Assembly: GCF_011043525.1 (NCBI RefSeq)
Contig: NZ_JAAKGO010000009.1
Coordinates: forward strand, 62,001 to 126,000
DNA length: 64,000 bases
Direction of reading: 5' to 3'
Origin: Sphingobacterium sp. SGG-5
GTDB taxonomy: Bacteria; Bacteroidota; Bacteroidia; Sphingobacteriales; Sphingobacteriaceae
Under the pieces are notes generated by a model. That model worked only from the letters and a program-made list of their open reading frames with translations. It ran no database searches and was not told the DNA's origin. The translations under genes and the position numbers were made by a program. How positions within the stretch are numbered: position 1 is the first letter of the stretch; each line of letters starts with the position of its first letter. This document shows positions 14,718 through 24,900 of this stretch, in pieces.

Positions 14718-15269
14718 ATGTTATACCTATACGCCAAGGCTGTTCATATTATTTTTGTTATCTGTTGGATGGCGGGACTGTTTTATATGCCTCGCCTCTT
14801 TATTTACCATACGGAGGCAAAAGCTAAAGGAGCAGTGGCGTATGAGGTTTTGCACAAGCAGTTTAAGATCATGGAGAAGCGGTTGTGGTGGGTCATTACG
14901 ACACCCGCAATGTACATCACTGTCGCCTCGGCACTGGTCATGCTATATATGAATCCAGCTCTTTTAAAGACGGGATGGATGCAGGTGAAATTGTTGTTTG
15001 TTGCCGGGATGGTGATTTACCATTTTATTAGTCAACGTATGATGTATCGGCTTCGCGATGAACGGTCAACCTGGACGTCGGGTCATTTGCGCATATGGAA
15101 TGAAGTCTCCACCATTTTGCTATTTGCTATCGTTTTTGTCGTCGTGCTGAAGTCAGCGCTAAACTGGATATACGGCGTTTTAGGCTTAGTTATCTTGGCG
15201 ATTATATTGATGTTATTGATTAAGAGCTATAAAAAGTATAGGAAGCGGCGGGGAGAAGAAGTAGATTGA
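14718..15269 (+). CDS. hemJ: HemJ-type protoporphyrinogen IX oxidase
   Basis: 183 residues with four to five membrane segments. The N-terminal MLYLYAKAVHIIFVICWMAGLFY with His10, and Lys91 in GWMQVKLLFVAGM, match the conserved His and Lys of HemJ, an oxygen-independent-type oxidase of protoporphyrinogen IX in haem synthesis. FYMPRLFIYHTEA is another typical block. The C-terminal tail is basic (IKSYKKYRKRRGEE). Same pathway as the upstream hemE. Convergent with the aldehyde dehydrogenase, with 9 bases between the stops. Confidence 0.9.
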   Translation: MLYLYAKAVHIIFVICWMAGLFYMPRLFIYHTEAKAKGAVAYEVLHKQFKIMEKRLWWVITTPAMYITVASALVMLYMNPALLKTGWMQVKLLFVAGMVIYHFISQRMMYRLRDERSTWTSGHLRIWNEVSTILLFAIVFVVVLKSALNWIYGVLGLVILAIILMLLIKSYKKYRKRRGEEVD

Positions 15270-15278
15270 CGATCTTTC

Positions 15279-16709
15279 TTACTCGCCGTAGCAGAGGTAT
15301 TTGATTTCAAGATATTCATCTATACCGTACCGGGAACCTTCGCGGCCTATGCCCGATTGTTTGATTCCGCCGAACGGAGCAGAAGCGTTCGACACCATAC
15401 CGGTGTTGATGCCTACCATGCCCGCCTCCAATGCCTCGGCAACACGGCGACAACGATGGATATTTTCACTGTAAAAATAGGCGGCTAATCCGAATGGTGT
15501 ATCATTGGCCAAACGTATAGCCTCCTCTTCCGTAGAGAAGGAGAATAGGGCACATACAGGGCCGAAAGTTTCCTCCTGCGCCAACAGGCTGTTAGGAGCC
15601 ACATCCGTCAACACAGTAGGTTCATAGAAATTTCCTTTCAGCGCTTTACCGCCTGTTTTCACAACAGCTCCTTTATCGACAGCATCCTGAACGTGTTCCT
15701 GTACCTTCTCCAGTCCTGCCGGGTTGATGAGGGGGCCTACCTGAACTCCTTTTTTAAGACCATCACCTACTTTTAGCTTTTTTACAGCTGCGGTAAGTTT
15801 ATCCGCAAATGCGGAATAGATTCCCTCCTGTACATAGAAGCGGTTGACAGCTACACAGGTTTGTCCGGAATTTCTGAATTTACCGGCGATCGCCCCTGCA
15901 ATCGCCTTATCGATATCGGCATCGTCAAAAACGAGAAAGGGAGCATTGCCTCCCAGTTCGAAGGAGACACGTTTGATCGTGCCCGCGGCTTGTTCCATTA
16001 ATGATCGGCCGACACTTGTCGAACCTGTAAAAGAGATCTTCCGAACCAGTGGATGGGTGCTCAGCTCTTTGCCTATACCTTGGCTGTCTTTGGAGGTTAT
16101 GACTTGGAAGACACCTTTTGGAATGCCGGCTTCATCAACCAGTCGGGCCAAGGCGATAGCGGTAAAAGGTGTCTGGGAAGCGGGCTTCAAAATAAACGTA
16201 CACCCAGCAGCCAGGGCAGGGGCCAACTTCCGGGTAATCATCGCCAAAGGGAAGTTCCAAGGCGTAATCGCCGCCACGACACCGACGCTCTGCTTGATTG
16301 TCGACAGATGTATGCCCGATTTTAAAGCCGGTATGGTTTCACCGTATGTCCGTTTTCCCTCTTCGGAAAACCATTCTACGAAAGAATTACCGTAGTCTAC
16401 TTCCACCAACGATTCCGTCAGCGGTTTGCCACTCTCTAACGTCATTATTCTGGCGAGCTCGTCCTTATGCTTCCGGATGAGCTCGTACAGGTTCCGGACA
16501 AGAGTACAACGCTCGCCAACAGGTAGACTATTCCACGGCTTCCAAGCTTTGTCTGCCGCTATAATCGCTTTTTTTGTATCCGCAACTGTCAGATCCGGTA
16601 TTTGCCCGATCGATTTGCCCGTTGCCGGATTAATGACCTGAAAGGTGTGTTTCGAACCGACGAATTTACCGTCGATATACGCTTGCTCGATGAAAAGTGG
16701 CTGGTGCAT
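15279..16709 (-). CDS. NAD(P)-dependent aldehyde dehydrogenase, succinate-semialdehyde type
   Basis: 476 residues, full length. The cofactor-binding motifs are AAITPWNFPLAMITRKLAPAL and KISFTGSTSVGRSLM, the general base Glu lies in FELGGNAPF, and the nucleophile Cys in NSGQTCVAVNRF (about residue 285). The best family fit is the GabD-like succinate-semialdehyde dehydrogenase group, oxidising succinate semialdehyde to succinate. It lies 36 bases after ribBA on the same strand. The substrate is a family-level inference, since related enzymes oxidise other semialdehydes. Confidence 0.87.
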   Translation of the reverse strand: MHQPLFIEQAYIDGKFVGSKHTFQVINPATGKSIGQIPDLTVADTKKAIIAADKAWKPWNSLPVGERCTLVRNLYELIRKHKDELARIMTLESGKPLTESLVEVDYGNSFVEWFSEEGKRTYGETIPALKSGIHLSTIKQSVGVVAAITPWNFPLAMITRKLAPALAAGCTFILKPASQTPFTAIALARLVDEAGIPKGVFQVITSKDSQGIGKELSTHPLVRKISFTGSTSVGRSLMEQAAGTIKRVSFELGGNAPFLVFDDADIDKAIAGAIAGKFRNSGQTCVAVNRFYVQEGIYSAFADKLTAAVKKLKVGDGLKKGVQVGPLINPAGLEKVQEHVQDAVDKGAVVKTGGKALKGNFYEPTVLTDVAPNSLLAQEETFGPVCALFSFSTEEEAIRLANDTPFGLAAYFYSENIHRCRRVAEALEAGMVGINTGMVSNASAPFGGIKQSGIGREGSRYGIDEYLEIKYLCYGE

Positions 16710-16745
16710 AATCTTGCTACAAGAACATTTTAGCAGACAATTTGT

Positions 16746-17975
16746 TTACAGGTTTTTTAATATCGAATGTCCCATCCTGTCCCGTTTTGTTTTAAGATAC
16801 TCCTCGTTATAAGGATTGGGTGTTATTTCAATGGGTACATTCTCGACTATTTCAAGACCATATCCGACTAGGCCAGCCCTTTTGGTGGGATTATTGGACA
16901 TCAACCGCATTTTGGTTACACCAAGCTGGCGGAGGATCTGCGCACCGACACCATAGTCCCGCAGATCGGCCTTGAAGCCCAATTGAATGTTAGCATCAAC
17001 GGTATCGATACCCTCTTCTTGCAATTTATAGGCATGTAATTTATTGATGAGCCCAATGCCGCGACCTTCTTGATTCATGTATACAATGACACCTTTACCT
17101 TCTTTTTGGATCATTTCCATGGCTTTGTGAAGCTGCGGCCCGCAATCACAGCGGCAGGAACCAAAAATATCGCCGGTAAGGCAAGAACTGTGTACCCGGA
17201 CGAGCACAGGCTCGTCTTCTTCCCACTCTCCTTTATATAGAGCGAGATGTTGTTCGCCCGTATTTTTTTGCGTAAAGGCCTTCAATTGGAAATCACCAAA
17301 TTCGGTTGGCATTTTTACCATCACCTCTTCCTTGATTAAGGTGTCGTGCTTCAGACGGTACTCGATAAGGTCTTCAATACTGATGATTTTCAGATCGAAG
17401 CGTTTCGCTACCTCGATTAAATCCGGCAGCCGGGCCATTTCTCCATCATCCTTTAGTATTTCAACCAATACCCCTGCCGGTTCAAACCCAGCTAACCGTG
17501 CCAAATCTACCGATGCTTCGGTATGTCCCGTACGGCGCAACACACCGCCATCCATCGCAATTAAAGGAAAAATGTGTCCCGGTCGTCCCAGCTCCTCCGG
17601 TTTAATGTTGGGGTCGATAAGTGCTTTTATTGTTTTGGAACGGTCCGATGCTGATATACCCGTTGTACACCCATATCCTTGTAAATCCACAGACACCGTA
17701 AAATTTGTTTCATAAACAGCCGTATTCTGTCCCACCATGGGTTCCAACTTCAGCTCTTTACAACGCTGCTCGGTAAGGGGAGCGCACACCAGGCCTCTAC
17801 CGTGTGTCGCCATAAAGTTAATAACTTCGGGTGTTGCATTTCTAGCTGCCGTTACAAAATCGCCTTCATTCTCCCGGTCTTCGTCATCGACGACGATAAT
17901 AACCTTTCCCGATTTGATATCTTCGATCGCTTCTTCTATCGTGTTCAATTTGATACCCATGGATTCATCTATCAT
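16746..17975 (-). CDS. ribBA: Bifunctional riboflavin enzyme RibBA
   Basis: 409 residues. The N-terminal half is 3,4-dihydroxy-2-butanone 4-phosphate synthase ([13 protein letters not shown] near 30, [25 protein letters not shown]). The C-terminal half is GTP cyclohydrolase II ([20 protein letters not shown] with the zinc cysteines, [23 protein letters not shown]). The two reactions feed riboflavin synthesis from ribulose 5-phosphate and GTP. A start at Met6 (MGIKLN) is an alternative. I see no FMN riboswitch in the 65 bases upstream; a -7 box lies at 17989-17996. Confidence 0.97.
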   Translation of the reverse strand: MIDESMGIKLNTIEEAIEDIKSGKVIIVVDDEDRENEGDFVTAARNATPEVINFMATHGRGLVCAPLTEQRCKELKLEPMVGQNTAVYETNFTVSVDLQGYGCTTGISASDRSKTIKALIDPNIKPEELGRPGHIFPLIAMDGGVLRRTGHTEASVDLARLAGFEPAGVLVEILKDDGEMARLPDLIEVAKRFDLKIISIEDLIEYRLKHDTLIKEEVMVKMPTEFGDFQLKAFTQKNTGEQHLALYKGEWEEDEPVLVRVHSSCLTGDIFGSCRCDCGPQLHKAMEMIQKEGKGVIVYMNQEGRGIGLINKLHAYKLQEEGIDTVDANIQLGFKADLRDYGVGAQILRQLGVTKMRLMSNNPTKRAGLVGYGLEIVENVPIEITPNPYNEEYLKTKRDRMGHSILKNL

Positions 17976-17988
17976 TTTCTAATCAATA

Positions 17989-17996
17989 CAAAAGTA
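17989..17996 (-). promoter_or_regulatory. -7 promoter box for ribBA
   Basis: TACTTTTG on the minus strand matches TAnnTTTG and lies 13 bases before the ribBA start. Confidence 0.45.
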
Positions 17997-18040
17997 AATC
18001 TGTTTTTTATTCTTTCTATAATAATGAAGTCATAAAGCTG

Positions 18041-19498
18041 TTATGACACTTTTTTGCTGATGGGTAACTTCTCTTTTATCCATTCCAGCACCAGTCGTGC
18101 TTTGATTTTGTATTGATCCAGATCAAACAAAGCCGAGTCCGTCGTCGATTTGTATGTTAAGAATACAGCCAAAGGAGTCAGGATAAATATAGCGGACCAC
18201 ATACCCCAAAAGGGAGTAATAGCACCGTCTTTCGCTGATTTTTCGGCGACGGTGGAAATGATGTGATAGGTTAAGAAAAAGATAATAGATAATACTACCG
18301 GTGCGCCCAGGCCTCCCTTCCGGATAATCGCCCCAAGCGGGGCCCCGATACCAAACAATAGGAGACAGGAGACTGCTAATGTGAATTTACGGTGGAATTC
18401 TATGCGGTATCGAATATCCGAATCAACCATACGCTGGAATTCCGCGAGCCGGTTGCTGTTCATATCGGTCAGCTGTTGCACCTGCATTAATGCGTTGCTC
18501 AGTACCGAAGTCTTCGATGACCTCGGGATGTAGTCTATCATGTTTTTTGCAGGGCTGATCTGAGCAGGAGGTGCATTTTCTTTCCGATAATAAGAGGAAT
18601 TGAATTGTATGTACGATCGGCTTTCCCTGGCGTAAAGCACCTTTAAACTATCAATCAATAGTTTATTGGAATCGGTCTTGAGCTTAAGCTGGCGAAGGTT
18701 CAGCATCTGATGGTGTGATTTAAACAGATTTTCATCCGTTCGTTTCATCTGAAAAGCTTCCATACTGAATTTCTGCTCCGTCTCTTTAAAATAGAAGCGG
18801 GTAAACTGTTGGCGTGGATCGTATCTTTTCGCGTCTTTTGCCCGGCTGTCTTCATACCTCACACCATCATTCAATTTGAGGATCATAAAACTCTGGTCAC
18901 GGGAGTTGTACATATAACCTTCCTTTGCGACCAATACATTGCTGCCCGCACTTCCTTTCGTATTGTCGTAGATCGTCAGATCATACAGTTTTGTGCCATC
19001 TTTGCTTTTATTTTTGGCCCGTATGGAATATCCGGGGATGGTGTTATTGAACACGCCGGCTTTGATAAAAAAGTCAGCTTTCTTATTTCGGACATCATAG
19101 AGCAGTGATCCCATTTTGAGGTTGACCACAGGCAGAATGTAGTCGGAGAATAAAAAAGAGCCGCCGGCGAATATAGCAATCAGAAAAAACAAAGGTGTCA
19201 TTGCTTTGCGTAAGGAAAAGCCCGCCGCTTTGATAGCCACCAATTCGTAACTTTCACCTAAGTTGCCAAAAGTCATGATCGATGACAAGAGCATAGATAA
19301 CGGCAGTGCCATTGTTAGTTGCACGGCACATTGGTAGGCGAGCAGCTCCATAATGACATACCATTCAAAACCTTTACCGATCAGATCATCGATGTATTTA
19401 AACAGGAAAAGCATCAAAAGGACAAACATCACAATACAAAACGTGACGAAAAACGGTCTTATAAATGCTTGAAGTATGAGTAAATGTACCTTTTTCAT
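18041..19498 (-). CDS. LptF/LptG-family permease
   Basis: 485 residues. Membrane segments lie at the N terminus (about 12-32, 55-75, 100-118) and the C terminus (about 365-385, 395-412, 425-445), with a large periplasmic domain between, the layout of YjgP/YjgQ (LptF/G) permeases of the lipopolysaccharide export ABC transporter. Typical blocks are ALPLSMLLSSIMTFGNLGESYELVAIKAAG and FGIGAPLGAIIRKGGLGAPVV. LptFG with LptB lifts LPS out of the inner membrane. Only one permease is in the window. The order START-like gene, permease, ribBA on one strand suggests a conserved unit. Confidence 0.92.
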   Translation of the reverse strand: MKKVHLLILQAFIRPFFVTFCIVMFVLLMLFLFKYIDDLIGKGFEWYVIMELLAYQCAVQLTMALPLSMLLSSIMTFGNLGESYELVAIKAAGFSLRKAMTPLFFLIAIFAGGSFLFSDYILPVVNLKMGSLLYDVRNKKADFFIKAGVFNNTIPGYSIRAKNKSKDGTKLYDLTIYDNTKGSAGSNVLVAKEGYMYNSRDQSFMILKLNDGVRYEDSRAKDAKRYDPRQQFTRFYFKETEQKFSMEAFQMKRTDENLFKSHHQMLNLRQLKLKTDSNKLLIDSLKVLYARESRSYIQFNSSYYRKENAPPAQISPAKNMIDYIPRSSKTSVLSNALMQVQQLTDMNSNRLAEFQRMVDSDIRYRIEFHRKFTLAVSCLLLFGIGAPLGAIIRKGGLGAPVVLSIIFFLTYHIISTVAEKSAKDGAITPFWGMWSAIFILTPLAVFLTYKSTTDSALFDLDQYKIKARLVLEWIKEKLPISKKVS

Positions 19499-19569
19499 TA
19501 TTTTAACTACCTTTCAAAGGCATACCATTTCCTCTGCAATCAACAGGTCAAGTAGAGGCAAATAGCATA

Positions 19570-19577
19570 CAAAGATA
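19570..19577 (-). promoter_or_regulatory. -7 promoter box upstream of the LptF/G permease gene
   Basis: TATCTTTG on the minus strand matches TAnnTTTG and lies about 70 bases before the permease start, between it and the START-like gene. Confidence 0.35.
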
Positions 19578-19585
19578 GTCTTTTT

Positions 19586-19963
19586 TTAAGCACCAATTAC
19601 ACTTTGTAGATAGCTTATTGAATTGTCCCATATTTTGGTTCTGTCCTCCACGTTTTCATCCTTAGCATAATCGATAATAGAAAGCGCTACGTCATTGGTG
19701 AGCTCATCCTGAATGATTTCCATTTCAAAATAATGCGGTTCATCATCAATCCACTTGAATTTCGCATATTTATTATCTTTTGAGGAGGCTAATCTGGCTC
19801 GAAACGACTCGTTATCCCACATGAATACATAGATGCCATCATGGAAGGTTACATCATCAGCAAACCATTGTGCCAATTCGTTGGGCTCAACTAAATAAGG
19901 GTATAATATCCTTGGTGATGAATTGATGATGTATTCAAGTTCTATTTTGGTTTTTTCTGCCAT
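19586..19963 (-). CDS. START-like (SRPBCC) domain protein
   Basis: 125 residues, all one small helix-grip domain. IELEYIINSSPRILYPYLVEPNELAQWFADDV is the N-terminal start of an AHSA1/START-like fold; the C-terminal helix is EDRTKIWDNSISYLQSVIGA. Such proteins bind hydrophobic ligands or act as co-chaperones. The precise role is unknown. It precedes the LptF/G gene on the same strand. Confidence 0.85.
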   Translation of the reverse strand: MAEKTKIELEYIINSSPRILYPYLVEPNELAQWFADDVTFHDGIYVFMWDNESFRARLASSKDNKYAKFKWIDDEPHYFEMEIIQDELTNDVALSIIDYAKDENVEDRTKIWDNSISYLQSVIGA

Positions 19964-20208
19964 AATCTATTTTTACTTTATTTTAATTATTATGTACCTG
20001 ATGCCCGTAAGTATACAGTTTTTTGTTTGAATTTGTACGACTCTATTCATAAAATTTTATTCACAACATATACTTTTCAACAAAAGAGGTGTTTTTATTT
20101 TAACAATTTATCAACGTGTCCCGATTGGAGTAGACAGCTGTTCTTTTTTTTGTGCAAAAATCACTTTGAAAATCCATTCATGATTACTAAGTTTGCATAC
20201 CGAAAAAC

Positions 20209-20282
20209 GGCGGGGTAGCTCAGATGGTTAGAGCGCAGGATTCATAACCCTGAGGTCGGCAGTTCGATCCTGCTCCCCGCTA
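20209..20282 (+). tRNA. tRNA-Met (CAT)
   Basis: Acceptor GGCGGGG pairs with CCCCGCT (a G-T wobble at the end). D arm GCTC/GAGC and T arm GGCAG-TTCGATC-CTGCT are normal. The anticodon loop TTCATAA gives CAT. The anticodon stem CAGGA/CCCTG has an A-C mismatch at 31-39. Most likely elongator Met; tRNA-Ile2 with a modified C34 cannot be excluded. A terminator follows. Confidence 0.93.
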
Positions 20283-20285
20283 CTA

Positions 20286-20314
20286 AACTTCAAGACTTCT
20301 TGAAGTTTTTTTTT
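20286..20314 (+). terminator. Terminator after tRNA-Met
   Basis: AACTTCAAG (20286-20294) pairs perfectly with CTTGAAGTT (20299-20307) around ACTT, followed by a run of T. Confidence 0.88.
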
Positions 20315-20403
20315 GAAGTTTTGAGACATATCATCAAACAAAGAAAAATTGGAGGCCTACCCAGAAGGTTATTTCCAGTGTTTATATTAAAATTCTGCAA
20401 GTA

Positions 20404-21705
20404 ATGGAACGTAAAAAAATTATCATACATAATTATTTTAAGTTGGCCGAGGTGTCTGTTGTGGTCAGTGTGGTCTGTGTTGTACTTGCCTTCTCCATCA
20501 AGCATTTTACGGAACATCTGGAATCGGAAATATTTACCTGGGTTAAATCCCATAACCCCGTTTTTTTTATTGTACTTCCGACGATTGGAATTACGATGAT
20601 CTACTTTTTGCGGAAGTACGCCTTTCGGAATCGAAAAAATAAAGGAATTACCGAGATTTATAAAACTTTAGATCATAGGAAAGATCACTTACCCTTATTT
20701 AAGGTGCCTTCGCATTATATCAATGGTTTCTTGACCGTTATTTTTGGCGGGTCTACGGGAGTAGAAGTATCGACAGTTGTGGCTACGGCTACGTTGGGGA
20801 ATCTGGCCTATAAAACAAATTTTTCGGCCAAGCAATATAAACGTGAACTGATCTGTGCCGGTGTGGCGGCAGGTATAGCTATCTTATTCAATAGTCCTAT
20901 TGGAGGATGGTTATTTGCTGTTGAGGTGATTGCCCGCAAGGTCGATCGATCGATCTTACTCAGTTGTACTATTGCGGCAATTGTGGCGTGGACATTCATT
21001 TACTTTGTGGATTCGAAGCCCTTGTTTCCTTTTACGACAACGGGGTGGGAGTGGGCTGCATTACCTTATTTTTTGGTGGTAAGCTTATTGGGTGGTGTAT
21101 TATCGGTTTATTTCACCCGCCTTGTTATGTTTGTGAAGCAGTTCTTTTCCGGTATTTCCAATAACTTTATCCGGGTTAATTTGGGTGCTCTCATCGTCGG
21201 TGGTATGTTGTTTCTCTATCCGGCACTCTATGGTGATAGCTATCATGGGTTTAAGGTGATCATGGAACAATCCATGACGGGGATGAATGTATCATGGTTC
21301 GCATCGCTCCTTCTATTGGCCTGTCTTAAGCCGCTTGCCGCTTCATTGACATTAGGTGCCGGTGGTGATGGAGGTGTGTTTGCCCCTAGCATCGTTTCCG
21401 GAGCATTTTTAGGTCTACTCGTTGCCGGTATATGCAATATGTATCTGGGGACGGATCTTATCCTTCTTAATTTTGCCCTTGCGGGCATGGCTGCAACGCT
21501 GTCGGCTTCTATTCACGCCCCCTTGACGGCCCTGTTTTTAATATGTGCTATTATTCCGAATGGCTTTGTGCTTTTTCTGCCTATACTCCTTGTCAGCTTT
21601 GCGGCAAAGCTGTTTGCGCAATATCTACTGCCATATAATGTCTATACCTATGATTTCTTTATACAAGGGAAGACAACGGGAGGTAAAGACAGATCACGAT
21701 TATAA
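20404..21705 (+). CDS. ClC-family chloride channel or H+/Cl- antiporter
   Basis: 433 residues with about ten to twelve membrane segments and no C-terminal CBS domains. Family blocks are GGSTGVEVSTVVATATLGN (gating region), ICAGVAAGIAILFNSPIGGWLFAVEV, and LGAGGDGGVFAPSIVSGAFLG (the GxFxP anion-pathway motif). The usual G(K/R)EGP is here GVEVS: the gating glutamate is kept but the flanking Gly-Pro is lost. It ends YDFFIQGKTTGGKDRSRL. The DNA of that tail recurs beside tRNA-Val at 57308-57345. Confidence 0.93.
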   Translation: MERKKIIIHNYFKLAEVSVVVSVVCVVLAFSIKHFTEHLESEIFTWVKSHNPVFFIVLPTIGITMIYFLRKYAFRNRKNKGITEIYKTLDHRKDHLPLFKVPSHYINGFLTVIFGGSTGVEVSTVVATATLGNLAYKTNFSAKQYKRELICAGVAAGIAILFNSPIGGWLFAVEVIARKVDRSILLSCTIAAIVAWTFIYFVDSKPLFPFTTTGWEWAALPYFLVVSLLGGVLSVYFTRLVMFVKQFFSGISNNFIRVNLGALIVGGMLFLYPALYGDSYHGFKVIMEQSMTGMNVSWFASLLLLACLKPLAASLTLGAGGDGGVFAPSIVSGAFLGLLVAGICNMYLGTDLILLNFALAGMAATLSASIHAPLTALFLICAIIPNGFVLFLPILLVSFAAKLFAQYLLPYNVYTYDFFIQGKTTGGKDRSRL

Positions 21706-21924
21706 TCCCTGAATCCCACTAAAGATTCCTGTTCAAGAAAGAGGTAATCTCATCAATCTTCTGCCTTGCAATATGTGAGTTTAGGGCGTGATATCCTATT
21801 TTCAAGGAAATTGAGATAAATATATCCGTTTTTTGAGACATAATTTTACTAGAGTTGTGTCAGTTTTGTAAGAAGCAAAACCAAATATTACCGGTTGATT
21901 TTGGAAAGACTAATTTTAAACTAA

Positions 21925-24900
21925 ATGAATAAGTTATTTATTAAAGCTATTGTTTCACCTCCTGTTTATTTTATCAGTGCTTGTTTCATCTGTCTGGCAA
22001 TAGTGGTGCTACCTGCAGTTCAAATTTTGGGAATGGAGCTTAATCATATGGCCAACGAAAGTCAAATACCTGTATTCTCGGGTAAGGTGACAGACAGTGA
22101 AGGTCAACCTTTACCTTCTATAAGCGTACAGCGAAAAGGAGTCATTGGAGGGACCTTTACCGATGCCGACGGAATGTATAAAATCAGAGCGAAAAAAGGT
22201 GAGGTTTTAGTGTTTTCGAGAGTAGGGTACATGTCCCAGGAGATTCGACTTGGCGATAGCAGAACAGTCAATGTGCAGATGAGTGTCAGTATGGAGTCTT
22301 TAGAGGAGGTTGTAGTTGTAGGATACGGTACGCAGAAGCGTTCGGATGTGACTAATGCGATTGCTACGGTCGATGTGGAAGATATCGAAAATGCCCCACA
22401 ATCTAGTGTCGTGGATATGTTGGCAGGTCGGGTTGCGGGATTGACGGTTATAGAGGGTAGTGGTATGCCAGGGGGAGATGATGAAGGAAGTGAGGTTACA
22501 ATACGCGGGACCGGTACATTAAATGATGCTGCTCCATTGGTTGTCATAGACGGTGTGCAGTCTACACTTGAAGACCTATCTGTCCTCGGTGTACACGAAA
22601 TTGCTTCCATTTCTGTGCTTAAAGATGCTTCTTCTACAGCGATATATGGCGCTAGAGGTGCTAACGGCGTCATATTAGTTACAACAAAAGCACCGGTCGA
22701 GGGAAATTTTAGATTTACGCTGAACAGTTGGGCGGGCGTTCAGGATGCAACGGTGAAGCCAAAATTTGTCAATGCGTGGCAATGGATGACGTTGCATAAT
22801 GAAGCGTCAGCAGGGACGCTATTCCCGGATTGGGCGATTGAAAATGTAAAGAATGGAATCTATACGGATCAGTTTTCTGACTACAATCCTGTCCCGGATG
22901 TATTTCACAAAGCGTTGCATCATAGTCATAGCCTCTCCGTATCGGGAGGAACAAAGGTAATTAAGTTTACGGGCTCCTTAGGCTTTCAGGATCAAGGTGG
23001 GATCATCGTGAATAACACGAGCAATCGTGTGAACTACCGATCATCTATGGCGGTACACATTTCTCCAAAGGTAAGGTTGGGATTCACCGTTTCGGGAAGC
23101 AAACAGGGAAAACATGGGGGAGTAGGAGGGGTACGTATGGTCATGAATCGCCTGTATAGAACATATCCCATTACGCCTCTTCATTATGCTAATGGCGATT
23201 GGGGAGTATACAACCCCTACACGGAAGTCACTATTCTACCAGCGCGCCTAATGGCGGAGATCGGGAGAACCGACGAATACTTTATCCAAGATAATTTTGC
23301 CCCTTCTTTAGAGCTTAAGCCTATCAAAAATCTGCTCTTGCGATCGCAGGTTTCTATTCGGAATAATACACGGGAGATGGAAACATTCAATCCTACCTAT
23401 GCTTTCCATGCACCGAATGGAGATGTTGCGGCAGGAGCAGCTTATAAAAACACCAATACTTTAACGATCCGGGAAGTTAGAAACAGACAGGTACAAGTGT
23501 CGCAGACCGCTAATTACAACTATTCGCCCAATAGACAGAACCGTTTTACTTTTTTATTGGGGTATGAATTTGTGCAAAATAACATAGACAGGCGTATAAC
23601 CTCTGGTTCTGGCTTTCCAAATAATGAACAGCAAGTGTTGGATAGGGCGACCTCCAATATCAGTGCTAGGGGGCTCTTGAATGTTGTAAGGCTACAGTCA
23701 TTCTTTGGACGCGTCAACTATGCATTCAAAAACCGATACTTCTTCGAGTCTAATGTACGTGCAGATGGATCGTCTCGATTTCCTCCCACGAAGCAGTACG
23801 CTATACTTCCTTCGGTTTCGGCAGGTTGGATGCTGTCACGGGAAAAATTCTTCTCGAACTGGGGGCTTAATGATTTTGTCCAGGAACTGAAATTCAGGGG
23901 AGGATGGGGTAAAGTGGCCAATGATAAGATGGAACGTACGCAGACCCGGGTGGACCCTACCGGAAATTATGTACATCAGCAAACGTTGGATTTGGAAAAC
24001 TACTATTATTTTGGTGGAGAGGTAGTGCCGGGAGCAGCTATTACAGCCTTTGCCAACGAAAATATTTCATGGGAAGAAACCGCGACGACTGGAGCCGGAC
24101 TGGATATGATGCTATTTAAGAAAAGAATAGAACTCACGGTTGACTGGTACGATCGTCTTACGGATGGAATATTATATCGGGTGCCATTACCGCCGTCTTT
24201 TGGGACACCGCGTCCGGCTGTGCAGAATGTGGCCAAGGTTTCTAATCGCGGCTGGGAATTTACAGCGTTGTATCGTCACAGCCCCAAAAGATCTGCGGTA
24301 AATTTCCATATAGGTGGTAATTTGTCGCTTAATAAAAACAAAATCTTGTCCTTAAATGGTGAGGAAACAATATCTGATCCATTTATCCTGAGGGAGGGAG
24401 AAGAGTTCAATTCCTTCTTTGGTTATGTTGTAGATGGCATAGCCAAAACGGAAGAAGACAAGCAATACACATTCAACGGAAACGGGGGAATCGGCCACTT
24501 GATGTTCAAAGATATTAATCACGACGGCCTTATTGATGAAAAGGATCGTGCTGTTTTAGGGTCATCCAATATTCCCTGGACTTACGGTATCAGGGGAGGA
24601 TTCAATTATAAAGGACTCAGCTTTAACTTTTTGTTACAGGGTGTACAGGACAAGGTAATTTACATTCGAGATTGGGGAAACAGACCGGGTGATGCAGTGG
24701 CCTTGAACTTTTGGCGAGAGTGGTGGGACAATCGCTATCATGCTGTAGATAATCCGGAAGGAACATGGCCGAAAATGGACCGAGGTGGTGCTCGTTCCGG
24801 TGCAAACCTTACCTCTACTTTTTGGATCCATGATGCATCCTACCTGCGACTTAGAAATGTAGAATTGGGTTATTCTTTTCCTACTGCTCTGGTCAACAGG

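Noticed and set aside
17976-18040. FMN riboswitch upstream of ribBA
   Set aside because: The gap is only 65 bases, too short for the conserved FMN aptamer, and no matching structure is seen.
16746-21705. Recent transfer of the ribBA/LptF/ClC block
   Set aside because: These are conserved housekeeping genes in a common order and no unusual composition stood out.
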